A DNA stretch of 32,200 nucleotides, taken from Clostridia bacterium. Lineage in GTDB: Bacteria > Bacillota > Clostridia > Oscillospirales > CAG-272. The notes below the pieces were generated by a model. That model ran no database searches. It was given only the letters and a program-made list of their open reading frames with translations, and was not told the DNA's origin. Shown one piece after another: positions 25,034-31,451 of this stretch (the stretch's first letter is position 1; the number at the start of each line of letters is the position of its first letter). The DNA is taken from NCBI GenBank assembly GCA_017455975.1, contig JAFTLK010000081.1, positions 1 to 32,200 of the forward strand, in the 5' to 3' direction. The translations under genes were made by a program, and so were the position numbers.

Positions 25034-25666
25034 TTATGCTTTCACAGTATTGCGGATGAAAACGATACCGTTCTTCGCGCCCGGGATTGCACCCTTGACT
25101 GCGATGAGGTTGTTTTCTGCATCTACTCGGACGACATCGAGGTTCAGAACGGTAACCTGTTCGTTACCCCAGTGACCCGGCATGTGCTTGTTCTTGAAGA
25201 TTCTGGACGGTGTGGAGTTCATACCGACAGAACCGATGTGGCGGTGGACCGGACCGTTACCGTGAGTCATTCTCATCATGTGCTGACCCCATCTGCGAAC
25301 AACACCGGAGTAACCGTGACCCTTGGACATGCCGGTTACATCAACTTTTTCGCCTGCTTCGAATACAGCAGCGCCGATAACGTCGCCGACGTTCATTGCG
25401 CCGCAGTCGTCAAGGCGGAATTCCTTGAGGTGCTTCTTGTAGGGGACATTAGCCTTTGCGAAGTGACCCATGTCAGCCTTCGTCAGGTGCTTTGCCTTTG
25501 CGTCCTCGAAACCGAGCTGGACTGCGTCGTAGCCGTCGTTTTCAACGGTCTTCTTCTGAACGACAACGCAGGGACCTGCTGCGATGAGGGTTACCGGGAT
25601 GACGTTGCCGTTTTCATCGAAAACCTGCGTCATACCGAGCTTCTTACCGATAATTGCTTTCTTCAT
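25034..25666 (-). CDS. rplC: 50S ribosomal protein L3
   Basis: 210 residues from [20 protein letters not shown], with [20 protein letters not shown] and the loop near the peptidyl-transferase centre. Start at ATG 25666 with AGGAGG upstream; 20 further residues are open before it but not conserved. The 86-base gap to rpsJ is longer than most in the cluster and contains GTTGG/CCAAC-type pairings but no clear signal. Confidence 0.98.
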   Translation of the reverse strand: MKKAIIGKKLGMTQVFDENGNVIPVTLIAAGPCVVVQKKTVENDGYDAVQLGFEDAKAKHLTKADMGHFAKANVPYKKHLKEFRLDDCGAMNVGDVIGAAVFEAGEKVDVTGMSKGHGYSGVVRRWGQHMMRMTHGNGPVHRHIGSVGMNSTPSRIFKNKHMPGHWGNEQVTVLNLDVVRVDAENNLIAVKGAIPGAKNGIVFIRNTVKA

Positions 25667-25752
25667 TTCTTTGTTTCCTCCTGTTGAGTTATTGGTTGAC
25701 ACTTTGTGGTGTGCCAACATGACCAACGTGTATCTCCGCTAAGCCGATCGGA

Positions 25753-26064
25753 TTACAGCTTAACTTCGATTTCAACTCCTGCGGGGAGCTCGAGAGATGT
25801 GATTGCTTCAATCGCCTTCTTGGACGGCTTGATAACATCAATCAGTCTCTTGTGGGTTCTCAGTTCAAACTGTTCGCGGGAGTCCTTGTACTTATGGACT
25901 GCACGAAGAATGGTGACGATCTCGCGCTCGGTCGGGAGCGGAATCGGTCCGGAAACGGTCGCGCCGTTTCTCTTTGCACATTCAACGATCTTTTCTGCTG
26001 CCTGATCGACCAGGGTGTGATCGTAGGACTTCAGTCTGATTCTGATCTTTTCGCTTGCTGCCAC
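25753..26064 (-). CDS. rpsJ: 30S ribosomal protein S10
   Basis: 103 residues: after a GTG start (26062-26064), [20 protein letters not shown], then [20 protein letters not shown] and [22 protein letters not shown] lies 9 bases upstream. The frame is open another 69 codons upstream, through the leader, but that part lacks conservation and a ribosome site. First gene of the S10 cluster; also known as the NusE partner of NusB in antitermination. Confidence 0.97.
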   Translation of the reverse strand: MAASEKIRIRLKSYDHTLVDQAAEKIVECAKRNGATVSGPIPLPTEREIVTILRAVHKYKDSREQFELRTHKRLIDVIKPSKKAIEAITSLELPAGVEIEVKL

Positions 26065-26171
26065 TTTGGTTTGCCTCCTTTTAAAATGATTGGTTTTAAA
26101 CGACGGCACCGCTGTGTGTACGCTGCTTGCCTGCGTATTGCTCACACGCGTTTGATTTTTACTGAACACGA

Positions 26172-26185
26172 TTCCGGGTGTTTCC
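26172..26185. repeat. Near copy of the 14-base leader/spacer motif
   Basis: TTCCGGGTGTTTCC differs at two positions from TGCCGGGTGTTTCA at 26288 and 19065. Confidence 0.45.
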
Positions 26186-26195
26186 CACCCTTCTT

Positions 26196-26215
26196 CAAAA
26201 AACGGAACTTTTTTG
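26196..26215 (-). promoter_or_regulatory. A/T stem-loop in the S10 leader
   Basis: Transcript reads CAAAAAA-GTTCCG-TTTTTTG, a 7-bp stem with a 6-base loop. The loop GTTCCG can instead pair with the CGGAAT after the second repeat unit (near 26171-26176), so two exclusive folds exist. Confidence 0.4.
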
Positions 26216-26229
26216 TGTCTCGGCTCGCA

Positions 26230-26244
26230 TGTAAACCGTTTACA
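26230..26244. promoter_or_regulatory. Palindrome resembling a catabolite-response element in the S10 leader
   Basis: TGTAAACCGTTTACA is a perfect inverted repeat around one base. It resembles the Firmicute CcpA site but has one extra base in the centre, so the assignment is weak. It lies more than 200 bases downstream of the promoter. Confidence 0.3.
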
Positions 26245-26287
26245 CGAAAAGGTTCCGGGTTCAACCGCCATCTCGTTCTTATCACCG

Positions 26288-26301
26288 TGCCGGGTGTTTC
26301 A
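26288..26301. repeat. 14-base sequence shared with the rpsZ-rpsH spacer
   Basis: TGCCGGGTGTTTCA, identical to 19065-19078 and in the same orientation. Confidence 0.6.
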
Positions 26302-26462
26302 CCGTCGATAATAAAAAAATCCAATCGGAGGTCTGTTCTTTGTTCAGCTGTTGCTGTCGCCCGGTTAGATATCGGACATACTCTGCGGAAATTCCCTGAT
26401 TCGGTTTCCTCATCGGAAGCCTCTCAGCCACCTCCCGCTTCATCGCACATCAAGCAGTATAT

Positions 26463-26491
26463 ATTATACACCATTTCTTCCATTTTGGCAA
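26463..26491 (-). promoter_or_regulatory. Main promoter of the ribosomal S10-spc-alpha cluster
   Basis: Minus strand TTGCCA (26486-26491), 17-base spacer, TATAAT (26463-26468), preceded upstream by A/T-rich tracts that may act as an UP element. It is the only strong promoter I can find for the 31 genes downstream. Confidence 0.8.
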
Positions 26492-26569
26492 GTACTTCTG
26501 CAAATTTTTTCAAAATTTTCAAAAACAAATTTCAACAAATTCCGCGCTGTTATTTTATGCAATTTGCAC

Positions 26570-26605
26570 AATTCGTCGAATTTTGCAGCATCCGTTCAGA
26601 CGGAT
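26570..26605. promoter_or_regulatory. Two palindromes between the divergent S10 and TSCPD promoters
   Basis: AATTCG-T-CGAATT (26570-26582) and ATCCGT-TCAG-ACGGAT (26590-26605) lie between the minus-strand ribosomal promoter and the plus-strand promoter at 26656. Either may be a regulator site. The rest of 26492-26655 is A/T-rich and shows nothing else. Confidence 0.35.
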
Positions 26606-26655
26606 CCCGGCACAAAAATTTTTCTGTGAAATCCGCAGAATTTTCGTATCGCCTC

Positions 26656-26684
26656 TGTACATTTTCCAAAAGATATGATATAAT
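26656..26684 (+). promoter_or_regulatory. Promoter of the TSCPD-protein gene
   Basis: TATAAT (26679-26684) with a poor -35 TGTACA (26656-26661) at 17 bases. Confidence 0.55.
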
Positions 26685-26727
26685 ATTGGTGTATGTATCT
26701 ATATATTTAAGGAAAGGATTACCGACC

Positions 26728-26985
26728 ATGGAAAAAATCATCGAATATACCACCCGCGGCACCTGTGCACGCGCCATCCGCATCACGCTTGAAGGCAACC
26801 TCATCAAGGAGGTCAAGTTCATGGGCGGCTGCTCCGGCAATACCCAGGGTGTTGCGGCGCTCGTCGCAGGCATGACAGCAGAGGAAGCCATCCGCCGTCT
26901 CTCCGGCATCAAGTGCGGACCGAAGTCCACCTCCTGCCCCGATCAGCTTTCCCAGGCCCTCAAGCAGGCTCTGGAAACCGCTTGA
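26728..26985 (+). CDS. TSCPD domain-containing protein of unknown function
   Basis: 85 residues: a YTTRGTCARAIRITLEGN start, GGCSGNTQGVAALVAGM in the middle and the name-giving TSCPDQLSQAL at the end. Three conserved Cys (in GTCAR, GGCSGN and TSCPD) plus a fourth in IKCGPK suggest metal or thiol chemistry. The domain also occurs at the C-terminus of some B12-dependent ribonucleotide reductases. Good GGAAAGGA site 9 bases before the ATG. Phosphoglucomutase follows 42 bases later without a terminator, so they may be co-transcribed. Role unknown. Confidence 0.88.
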   Translation: MEKIIEYTTRGTCARAIRITLEGNLIKEVKFMGGCSGNTQGVAALVAGMTAEEAIRRLSGIKCGPKSTSCPDQLSQALKQALETA

Positions 26986-27027
26986 GTCTCTCAAAATAAA
27001 TATCAATCACGAAAGGATTTTACCGCT

Positions 27028-28770
27028 ATGTCTGCAATCGATTACAAGGCATCCTACGAGCGTTGGCTCGCTGAACCCTCCGTTGACGCGGAAACCAAAG
27101 CTGAGCTTCTTTCCATCGCCGACAACGACGAAGAAATCAAACAGCGTTTTATTTCCTATCTTTCGTTTGGAACCGCAGGTCTGCGCGGCACGATGAACGC
27201 AGGCACCAACGCCATGAACGTCTACACCGTCGCACACGCTACCCAGGGCATGGCGACGCTTATCTGCGGCAAGGGTGAGGAAGCAGTGAAGCGCGGCGTT
27301 GTCATCGCACACGACTGCCGTCTGCAGGCGCGTACCTTTGCCGAGGTCTCCGCAGAGGTGCTCTGTGCCAACGGCATCAAGGTCTACCTCTTTGACGCAC
27401 TCCGCCCCACCCCGGTTCTCTCCTATGCCATCGGCGCACTGGGCTGCATTGCCGGCATCAACATCACCGCATCCCACAACCCCAAGGAATACAACGGCTA
27501 CAAGGCATACTGGGAAGACGGCGCGCAGCTGGCTCCCGAGCAGGCTGATGTCGTTTCCGCATCCATTGCAGCCACCGACATCTTCACCGGCGTCAAGCGC
27601 ATGCCGCTTGACGATGCGATCGCATCCGGTCTTTGCGAGATCGTAGGAGACGCACTTGATCAGAGCTACCTTGCAAAGGTCGAAGCACAGCTGGTCGATC
27701 CCGCTGTCGTCCGTGAGGCTGCAGATGAGCTTTCCATTATTTATACACCCCTCCACGGCACCGGCCACAAGCTTGTTCCCGAGATTCTGACCCGCATCGG
27801 TGTCAAGAAGCTCTTCACAGTAGATGAGCAGATGGTCATCGACGGAAATTTCCCGACCGTCGCATTCCCGAACCCCGAATATCCCGAAGTCTTCGCACTC
27901 GGCATTGCAAAGGCAAACGAAGTCGGCTCCGATCTGATCATCGCGACCGACCCCGATGCCGACCGCGTCGGCGTTATGGCAAAGGGTACGGACGGCGCAT
28001 TCCATTGCCTGACCGGCAACCAGATGGGCGTTCTGCTGCTCGACTATATCATCACCTCGCTCAAGCGTCAGAACAAGCTCCCCGCCGAGGCATATGCCAT
28101 CAAGTCCATCGTCTCCACCGAAATGGCAACAGAGGTGTGTGAGTCCAACGGTGTCACCATGTTCCAGACATACACCGGCTTTAAGTTTATCGGCGAGAAG
28201 ATCCTCTCCGAACAGAAGCGCGGCAACACCGACGGATACCTGCTCGGCTTTGAAGAAAGCTACGGCTACCTGCGCGGCGACTACGCAAAGGACAAGGACG
28301 CTGTCGTCACAACCATGCTCATCGTCGAAATGGCAGCATATTACCACACCTGCGGTATGACGCTCATCGATGCAATGGCCGCCATGTATGAAAAGTACGG
28401 CTTCTTCTCCGACGGCGTTGCAAATATTTATATGAAGGGTCTGCAGGGCCTTGAAAACATGAAGGCGCTGATGAAGTCCCTGCGTGAGAATCCTCCGAAG
28501 GAAATCGGCGGCTATCATGTTGTCCGCTTCATCGATTATAAGGCAGGACGTGTCACCGACAATGCCACAGGCGCCGTATCTTCAACCGGCATGGAACCGT
28601 CCGATGTTCTGTCGTTTGTGACAGATGCCGGCGATACCATTGTCATCCGCCCGTCCGGCACCGAGCCGAAGATCAAGATTTACTTCCTCGTCTCCGGCGA
28701 AACCCAAGAATCCTCCGCAGCAAAGCTCGATGCCTATAAGGCCGCCGCACTTGCATGGACGGAAGAATAA
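27028..28770 (+). CDS. Phosphoglucomutase / phospho-sugar mutase (alpha-D-phosphohexomutase family)
   Basis: 580 residues, the long PgcA-like form. All four functional sites are present: phospho-serine Ser149 in TASHNPKEYNGYK, the magnesium loop DPDADRVG (308-315), sugar loop GFEESYGY (407-414) and phosphate loop RPSGTEPKIK (541-550). It should interconvert glucose-1-phosphate and glucose-6-phosphate, or mannose forms, linking glycolysis to glycogen and cell-wall sugar synthesis. Cytoplasmic. GAAAGGA site before the ATG. The symbol pgcA is possible but substrate preference cannot be read. Confidence 0.95.
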   Translation: MSAIDYKASYERWLAEPSVDAETKAELLSIADNDEEIKQRFISYLSFGTAGLRGTMNAGTNAMNVYTVAHATQGMATLICGKGEEAVKRGVVIAHDCRLQARTFAEVSAEVLCANGIKVYLFDALRPTPVLSYAIGALGCIAGINITASHNPKEYNGYKAYWEDGAQLAPEQADVVSASIAATDIFTGVKRMPLDDAIASGLCEIVGDALDQSYLAKVEAQLVDPAVVREAADELSIIYTPLHGTGHKLVPEILTRIGVKKLFTVDEQMVIDGNFPTVAFPNPEYPEVFALGIAKANEVGSDLIIATDPDADRVGVMAKGTDGAFHCLTGNQMGVLLLDYIITSLKRQNKLPAEAYAIKSIVSTEMATEVCESNGVTMFQTYTGFKFIGEKILSEQKRGNTDGYLLGFEESYGYLRGDYAKDKDAVVTTMLIVEMAAYYHTCGMTLIDAMAAMYEKYGFFSDGVANIYMKGLQGLENMKALMKSLRENPPKEIGGYHVVRFIDYKAGRVTDNATGAVSSTGMEPSDVLSFVTDAGDTIVIRPSGTEPKIKIYFLVSGETQESSAAKLDAYKAAALAWTEE

Positions 28771-28790
28771 GGAAAGAAGCATCAACCGTT

Positions 28791-29678
28791 ATGAAAACCC
28801 CGAAAAGAAACATGATCCTCGGCTACACAGCCCTCGCCGTTCTGGCGGGGCTTGTGCTCGCCGTTATCCGCATTGCCGTATCCATGGCGTATCTGACACC
28901 CGGCATTGAAATGTACGCACACGGCACACCCCTGCCGACCATCCTGCATATCCTCATCATCCTCTGCTCCATCGCTGTCTGTACCGTCGCTTTGCTCCCG
29001 CTGCACGACAACCACGCTGCAGACGGATGGTCGGATGCATCACAGCTCACGGTCTTTGCCTCCATGTTCTGCGGCTTTCTGCTGCTGGCGCACGATCTGT
29101 TCCTCGTTTATGATGTTGCATCCAATAACTGGGATGCCATCGGTCCGCTGATCGGCCGTCCGCAGACCGCTGCCGTGACCATGGCAAGCGCGGTCTTTAC
29201 GCTGAGTCTGATGATCCTGGCGATTCCCGCTGCGATTTACTTCTTCAAGGCGGCACAGGGTACATCCCGTCCCTCGCATCCCGTCTTTGCAACACTGACG
29301 GTCATCTGGTTCGTCATGTTCGCTCTGCATGCCTATTTCGACGCATCCACCGCGTTCAACAGCCCGACCAAGGTTCTGCGCATTCTGACAATTCTGGCAT
29401 TTACCATGTTTGCCATTCACGAAACACGCAGGACGCTGGAAATTCCGCTGCCCCGCGTGTACTTCCCCACAGCATATCTCGCGGTTCTGCTCGGTCTGAC
29501 CCACGCCATCTCCGATGCGGTTCTGCTCGGTGCAGGTAAGCTCCGCATCCCCGAGGGATATCTCGGCATCGCAGTCGAGCTTGCCTATGTTGTGTACATC
29601 CTCTCGCGCCTTCTGTACCTCGGCGCAACCAAGCCGGCCGCACATATCCCAGAGGAAACATCCGAGCCGGAGGTATAA
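28791..29678 (+). CDS. Uncharacterised polytopic membrane protein
   Basis: 295 residues with about eight hydrophobic segments, beginning with MILGYTALAVLAGLVLAVIR and including VFATLTVIWFVMFALHAYF and LGIAVELAYVVYILSRLLYL; a short acidic tail follows. Start chosen at ATG 28791, 20 bases after the phosphoglucomutase stop. The ribosome site (GGAAAG, about 14 bases away) is weak, and an ATG 12 codons upstream overlaps the mutase and has none. I do not recognise the family; no catalytic motif is visible. Confidence 0.75.
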   Translation: MKTPKRNMILGYTALAVLAGLVLAVIRIAVSMAYLTPGIEMYAHGTPLPTILHILIILCSIAVCTVALLPLHDNHAADGWSDASQLTVFASMFCGFLLLAHDLFLVYDVASNNWDAIGPLIGRPQTAAVTMASAVFTLSLMILAIPAAIYFFKAAQGTSRPSHPVFATLTVIWFVMFALHAYFDASTAFNSPTKVLRILTILAFTMFAIHETRRTLEIPLPRVYFPTAYLAVLLGLTHAISDAVLLGAGKLRIPEGYLGIAVELAYVVYILSRLLYLGATKPAAHIPEETSEPEV

Positions 29679-29703
29679 TTTCAGTTTAAGGAGGGCCACC
29701 CTC

Positions 29704-29859
29704 ATGACCAAAACAAAAAAGCTGATGATCGTACTCCTCATCATTCTCATCATTCTTCTGTTGTTCCTCATCTTCCGTGATCAGATTGCCGAAAAGATCA
29801 ATGAATTATTTGTAACGATCTACGCAGTCGATCCGTATGTAACAGACGGATGCTGGTGA
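29704..29859 (+). CDS. 51-residue single-span membrane protein
   Basis: MTKTKKLMIVLLIILIILLL begins a short basic N-terminus and one hydrophobic helix, then FRDQIAEKINELF and a tail ending DGCW. AAGGAGGG sits 8 bases before the ATG, an excellent ribosome site, and a strong terminator begins 27 bases after the TGA. These make it a real gene despite its size. The helix plus FRD resembles the N-terminus of the 218-residue protein at 30747 (helix then VFRDYVTEFF), so it could be a related anchor or a degraded copy. Function unknown. Confidence 0.7.
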   Translation: MTKTKKLMIVLLIILIILLLFLIFRDQIAEKINELFVTIYAVDPYVTDGCW

Positions 29860-29885
29860 AATCAACCTGCTCTTTGATATCCCAC

Positions 29886-29925
29886 AAAGGCATGTTCTGT
29901 CCCGATGACAGTTCATGCCTTTTTT
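29886..29925 (+). terminator. Intrinsic terminator
   Basis: AAAGGCATG / CATGCCTTT outer stem, TT-TT internal loop, CTGTC / GACAG inner stem, then six T. Ends the unit containing the mutase, the membrane protein and the small protein. The 131 bases to the next gene are A/T-rich with no promoter I trust. Confidence 0.88.
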
Positions 29926-30056
29926 CGTCCCGACGGTCTGTCCGGGGGTTTATCAGAAAAAATTTTTCGGTTTTTTTCAAAAATCCGGAACCAAATCGAT
30001 TTTTTTGCGTCTATATAGGTAAAGGAAGATTTTTCCGACAGAAAGGAGACATACCG

Positions 30057-30743
30057 ATGAAACAACGATTGCTGACCTGGATTCTTTGTCTGACAACGCT
30101 CACCGCCTGCGCCGGTCCTGCCGCTCCCGCCGCACTGACCGAGACCGCCCAATGGCAGGAGGGAGGCGCCTCCATTGTCCTGTCTCTGCCGGAGAACTGG
30201 TCATGGGGAACGATTGAAGAAAAAGCAGATGAGCTGCCGGACGGCGGTATCCGCTTTTTCCCGGAGGATGACCCGGAGGCAGATACGGTCGTCCGCTTTA
30301 CCAACGGCTTCGGTGTCTGCGGCACGGGACTTGAAACCGAGCGCATCACACTGGACGGCGGCAACAAGGTCACCTCCTACGCATGGGACGGCAGCAAGCC
30401 CTCCCTTTACCGATTCAACGATGCCCCCGGGGACTATCTTGCCGAGCTGTCTCTGGATGACAAACAGCGGGAACAGTATCTTGACACCGTCATGCAGATT
30501 CTGGGCACCGCACAGCTTGGAGGAGATGTCATCCGTGCATCGACTGCAATCGTACTGACGGGATACACGGAGGACGAGGGAACCCGCATCCTGCCGGAAT
30601 ATGACATGGAGCGCGGCGTATGGGTCGTCGAAATTCACATCAAGAAGAACACCGGATTCCGGCTGTGGTATACCTATGAAGTATCCGCCGACGGAAAAAG
30701 TGTCATCAAAACCTATGACATCGATGCAGAAAAGGAGCCGTAA
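30057..30743 (+). CDS. Lipoprotein with a CGTG-motif domain (module A of a split/fused pair)
   Basis: 228 residues. Signal peptide ends LTAC (Cys18). The mature part has LPENW near 44, GFGVCGTGLE (84-93) and a C-terminal half with ILPEYDMERGVWVVEIHIKK and WYTYEVSADGK. It aligns by eye along its length with the first 240 residues of the truncated gene at 31452: LPDGW, GYPGLCGTGKTF, YDHCNGSWIVTVRYTDKG and QYTVDADG occupy the same relative places. AAAGGAG lies before the ATG at 30057. The next gene starts 3 bases after the stop, with its ribosome site inside this one, so the two are translationally coupled. Surface exposed; function unknown. Confidence 0.75.
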   Translation: MKQRLLTWILCLTTLTACAGPAAPAALTETAQWQEGGASIVLSLPENWSWGTIEEKADELPDGGIRFFPEDDPEADTVVRFTNGFGVCGTGLETERITLDGGNKVTSYAWDGSKPSLYRFNDAPGDYLAELSLDDKQREQYLDTVMQILGTAQLGGDVIRASTAIVLTGYTEDEGTRILPEYDMERGVWVVEIHIKKNTGFRLWYTYEVSADGKSVIKTYDIDAEKEP

Positions 30744-30746
30744 ATC

Positions 30747-31403
30747 ATGAAAGCGTTTTTCACAACCATGCTGATCTTTCTCGTCATTCTGCTGCTTCTC
30801 GGTCTTGTGTTCCGGGATTATGTAACAGAGTTCTTCATCGGCGGCGCGGTCGCCGAAAAGCCGGTCATTTATCTGTATCCGGAGGAAGAATGTGAGGTTC
30901 ATGTCGGGCTGTCACCGGACGGCGATCTGACCGTATCCTATCCCCAATACCCGGACGACGGCTGGACTGTCACCGCATCCCCCGACGGTACGCTGACCGA
31001 TGCGGAAAACCGTACCTACGATTCCCTGTTCTGGGAAGCCGAACTTGATGCGGACTATGACCTGTCCCGCGGCTTCTGTGTGGCGGGTGCTGACACGGCG
31101 GCATTTTTGGAGGAGACCCTTGCCGCGCTCGGACTTTCTGAAACCGAAGCCAATGCGTTCATCGTTTACTGGCTGCCGCGGATGCAGGACAACGCTTATA
31201 ATCTGATCACATTCCAACAGGATGCCTACACCGACGCGGCAGAGCTGAACATCGAACCCGCACCCGACACCGTCATCCGCGTGTTCATGGTCTGGCAGGG
31301 ACTGGACAAAGCCATTGATATTGCAGAACCCACACTGCCTGCAACTCCGGCGCGCGAAGGCTTCACGGTTGTCGAATGGGGAGGAACGGAAATTACGGGG
31401 TAA
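30747..31403 (+). CDS. Membrane-anchored KPVIYLYP-domain protein (module B of a split/fused pair)
   Basis: 218 residues. One N-terminal hydrophobic helix (about 5-23) acts as anchor, then VFRDYVTEFF and the domain that begins KPVIYLYPEEECEVHV (38 on). Further conserved-looking pieces: DDGWTVTASPDGTL, FWEAELDADYDLSRGFCV, AFIVYWLPRMQDNAYNLITF, VIRVFMVW and REGFTVVEWGGTE. I know this domain as recurrent in gut Firmicutes but have no established function for it. No catalytic motif is certain. AAGGAG lies 9 bases upstream, inside the preceding lipoprotein gene. The bulk is expected outside the membrane. Confidence 0.78.
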   Translation: MKAFFTTMLIFLVILLLLGLVFRDYVTEFFIGGAVAEKPVIYLYPEEECEVHVGLSPDGDLTVSYPQYPDDGWTVTASPDGTLTDAENRTYDSLFWEAELDADYDLSRGFCVAGADTAAFLEETLAALGLSETEANAFIVYWLPRMQDNAYNLITFQQDAYTDAAELNIEPAPDTVIRVFMVWQGLDKAIDIAEPTLPATPAREGFTVVEWGGTEITG

Positions 31404-31410
31404 TTTCCGT
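31386..31410 (+). promoter_or_regulatory. Hairpin spanning the stop codon of the KPVIYLYP gene
   Basis: ACGGAAATTAC-GGG-GTAATTTCCGT is a perfect 11-bp stem with a 3-base loop; the TAA stop lies in its right arm. No T-run follows (AAGATTATAGG), so it is not a normal terminator. It may tune readthrough into the next gene or protect the 3' end of the mRNA. Confidence 0.5.
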
Positions 31411-31451
31411 AAGATTATAGGTAAGAGTGAAAAGTGAAGAGGTGATTTTGA

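Larger units (their letters stand above)
26065..26456 (-). promoter_or_regulatory. Long 5' leader of the S10 operon with repeated hairpin motifs
   Basis: From the probable start of transcription near 26456 to rpsJ is about 390 bases. In transcript sense it contains two copies of a unit built on a GGTG-AAA-CACC or GGGTG-GGAAA-CACCC hairpin followed by CGG (around 26285-26305 and 26172-26190), each preceded by a T-run. It also holds a 7-bp CAAAAAA/TTTTTTG stem (26196-26215) and a palindrome at 26230-26244. Such leaders regulate ribosomal operons in other bacteria; the ligand here is unknown. There is no evident intrinsic terminator inside. Confidence 0.6.

Noticed and set aside
26165..26215. 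Intrinsic terminator on the plus strand (ATTCCG...CGGAAC then six T)
   Set aside because: No plus-strand gene reads into it; the bases are better explained as part of the minus-strand leader structure.
26065..26271. N-terminal extension of S10, or a leader peptide, in the open frame upstream of rpsJ
   Set aside because: S10 starts at the GTG with AGGAGG at 26074-26079. The upstream frame has no ribosome site, and its repeated ETPG words come from the repeated hairpin DNA.
26250..26275. tRNA T-arm-like sequence GGGTTCAACC on the plus strand
   Set aside because: No flanking stem or acceptor arm can be formed.
27007..28518. 503-codon open frame opposite phosphoglucomutase
   Set aside because: Antisense of a gene with all catalytic motifs; no start signal or recognisable domain.
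29926..30056. Promoter for the lipoprotein at 30057
   Set aside because: TATATA-like bases at 30012 lack a matching -35; homopolymer A/T runs make any call unreliable.
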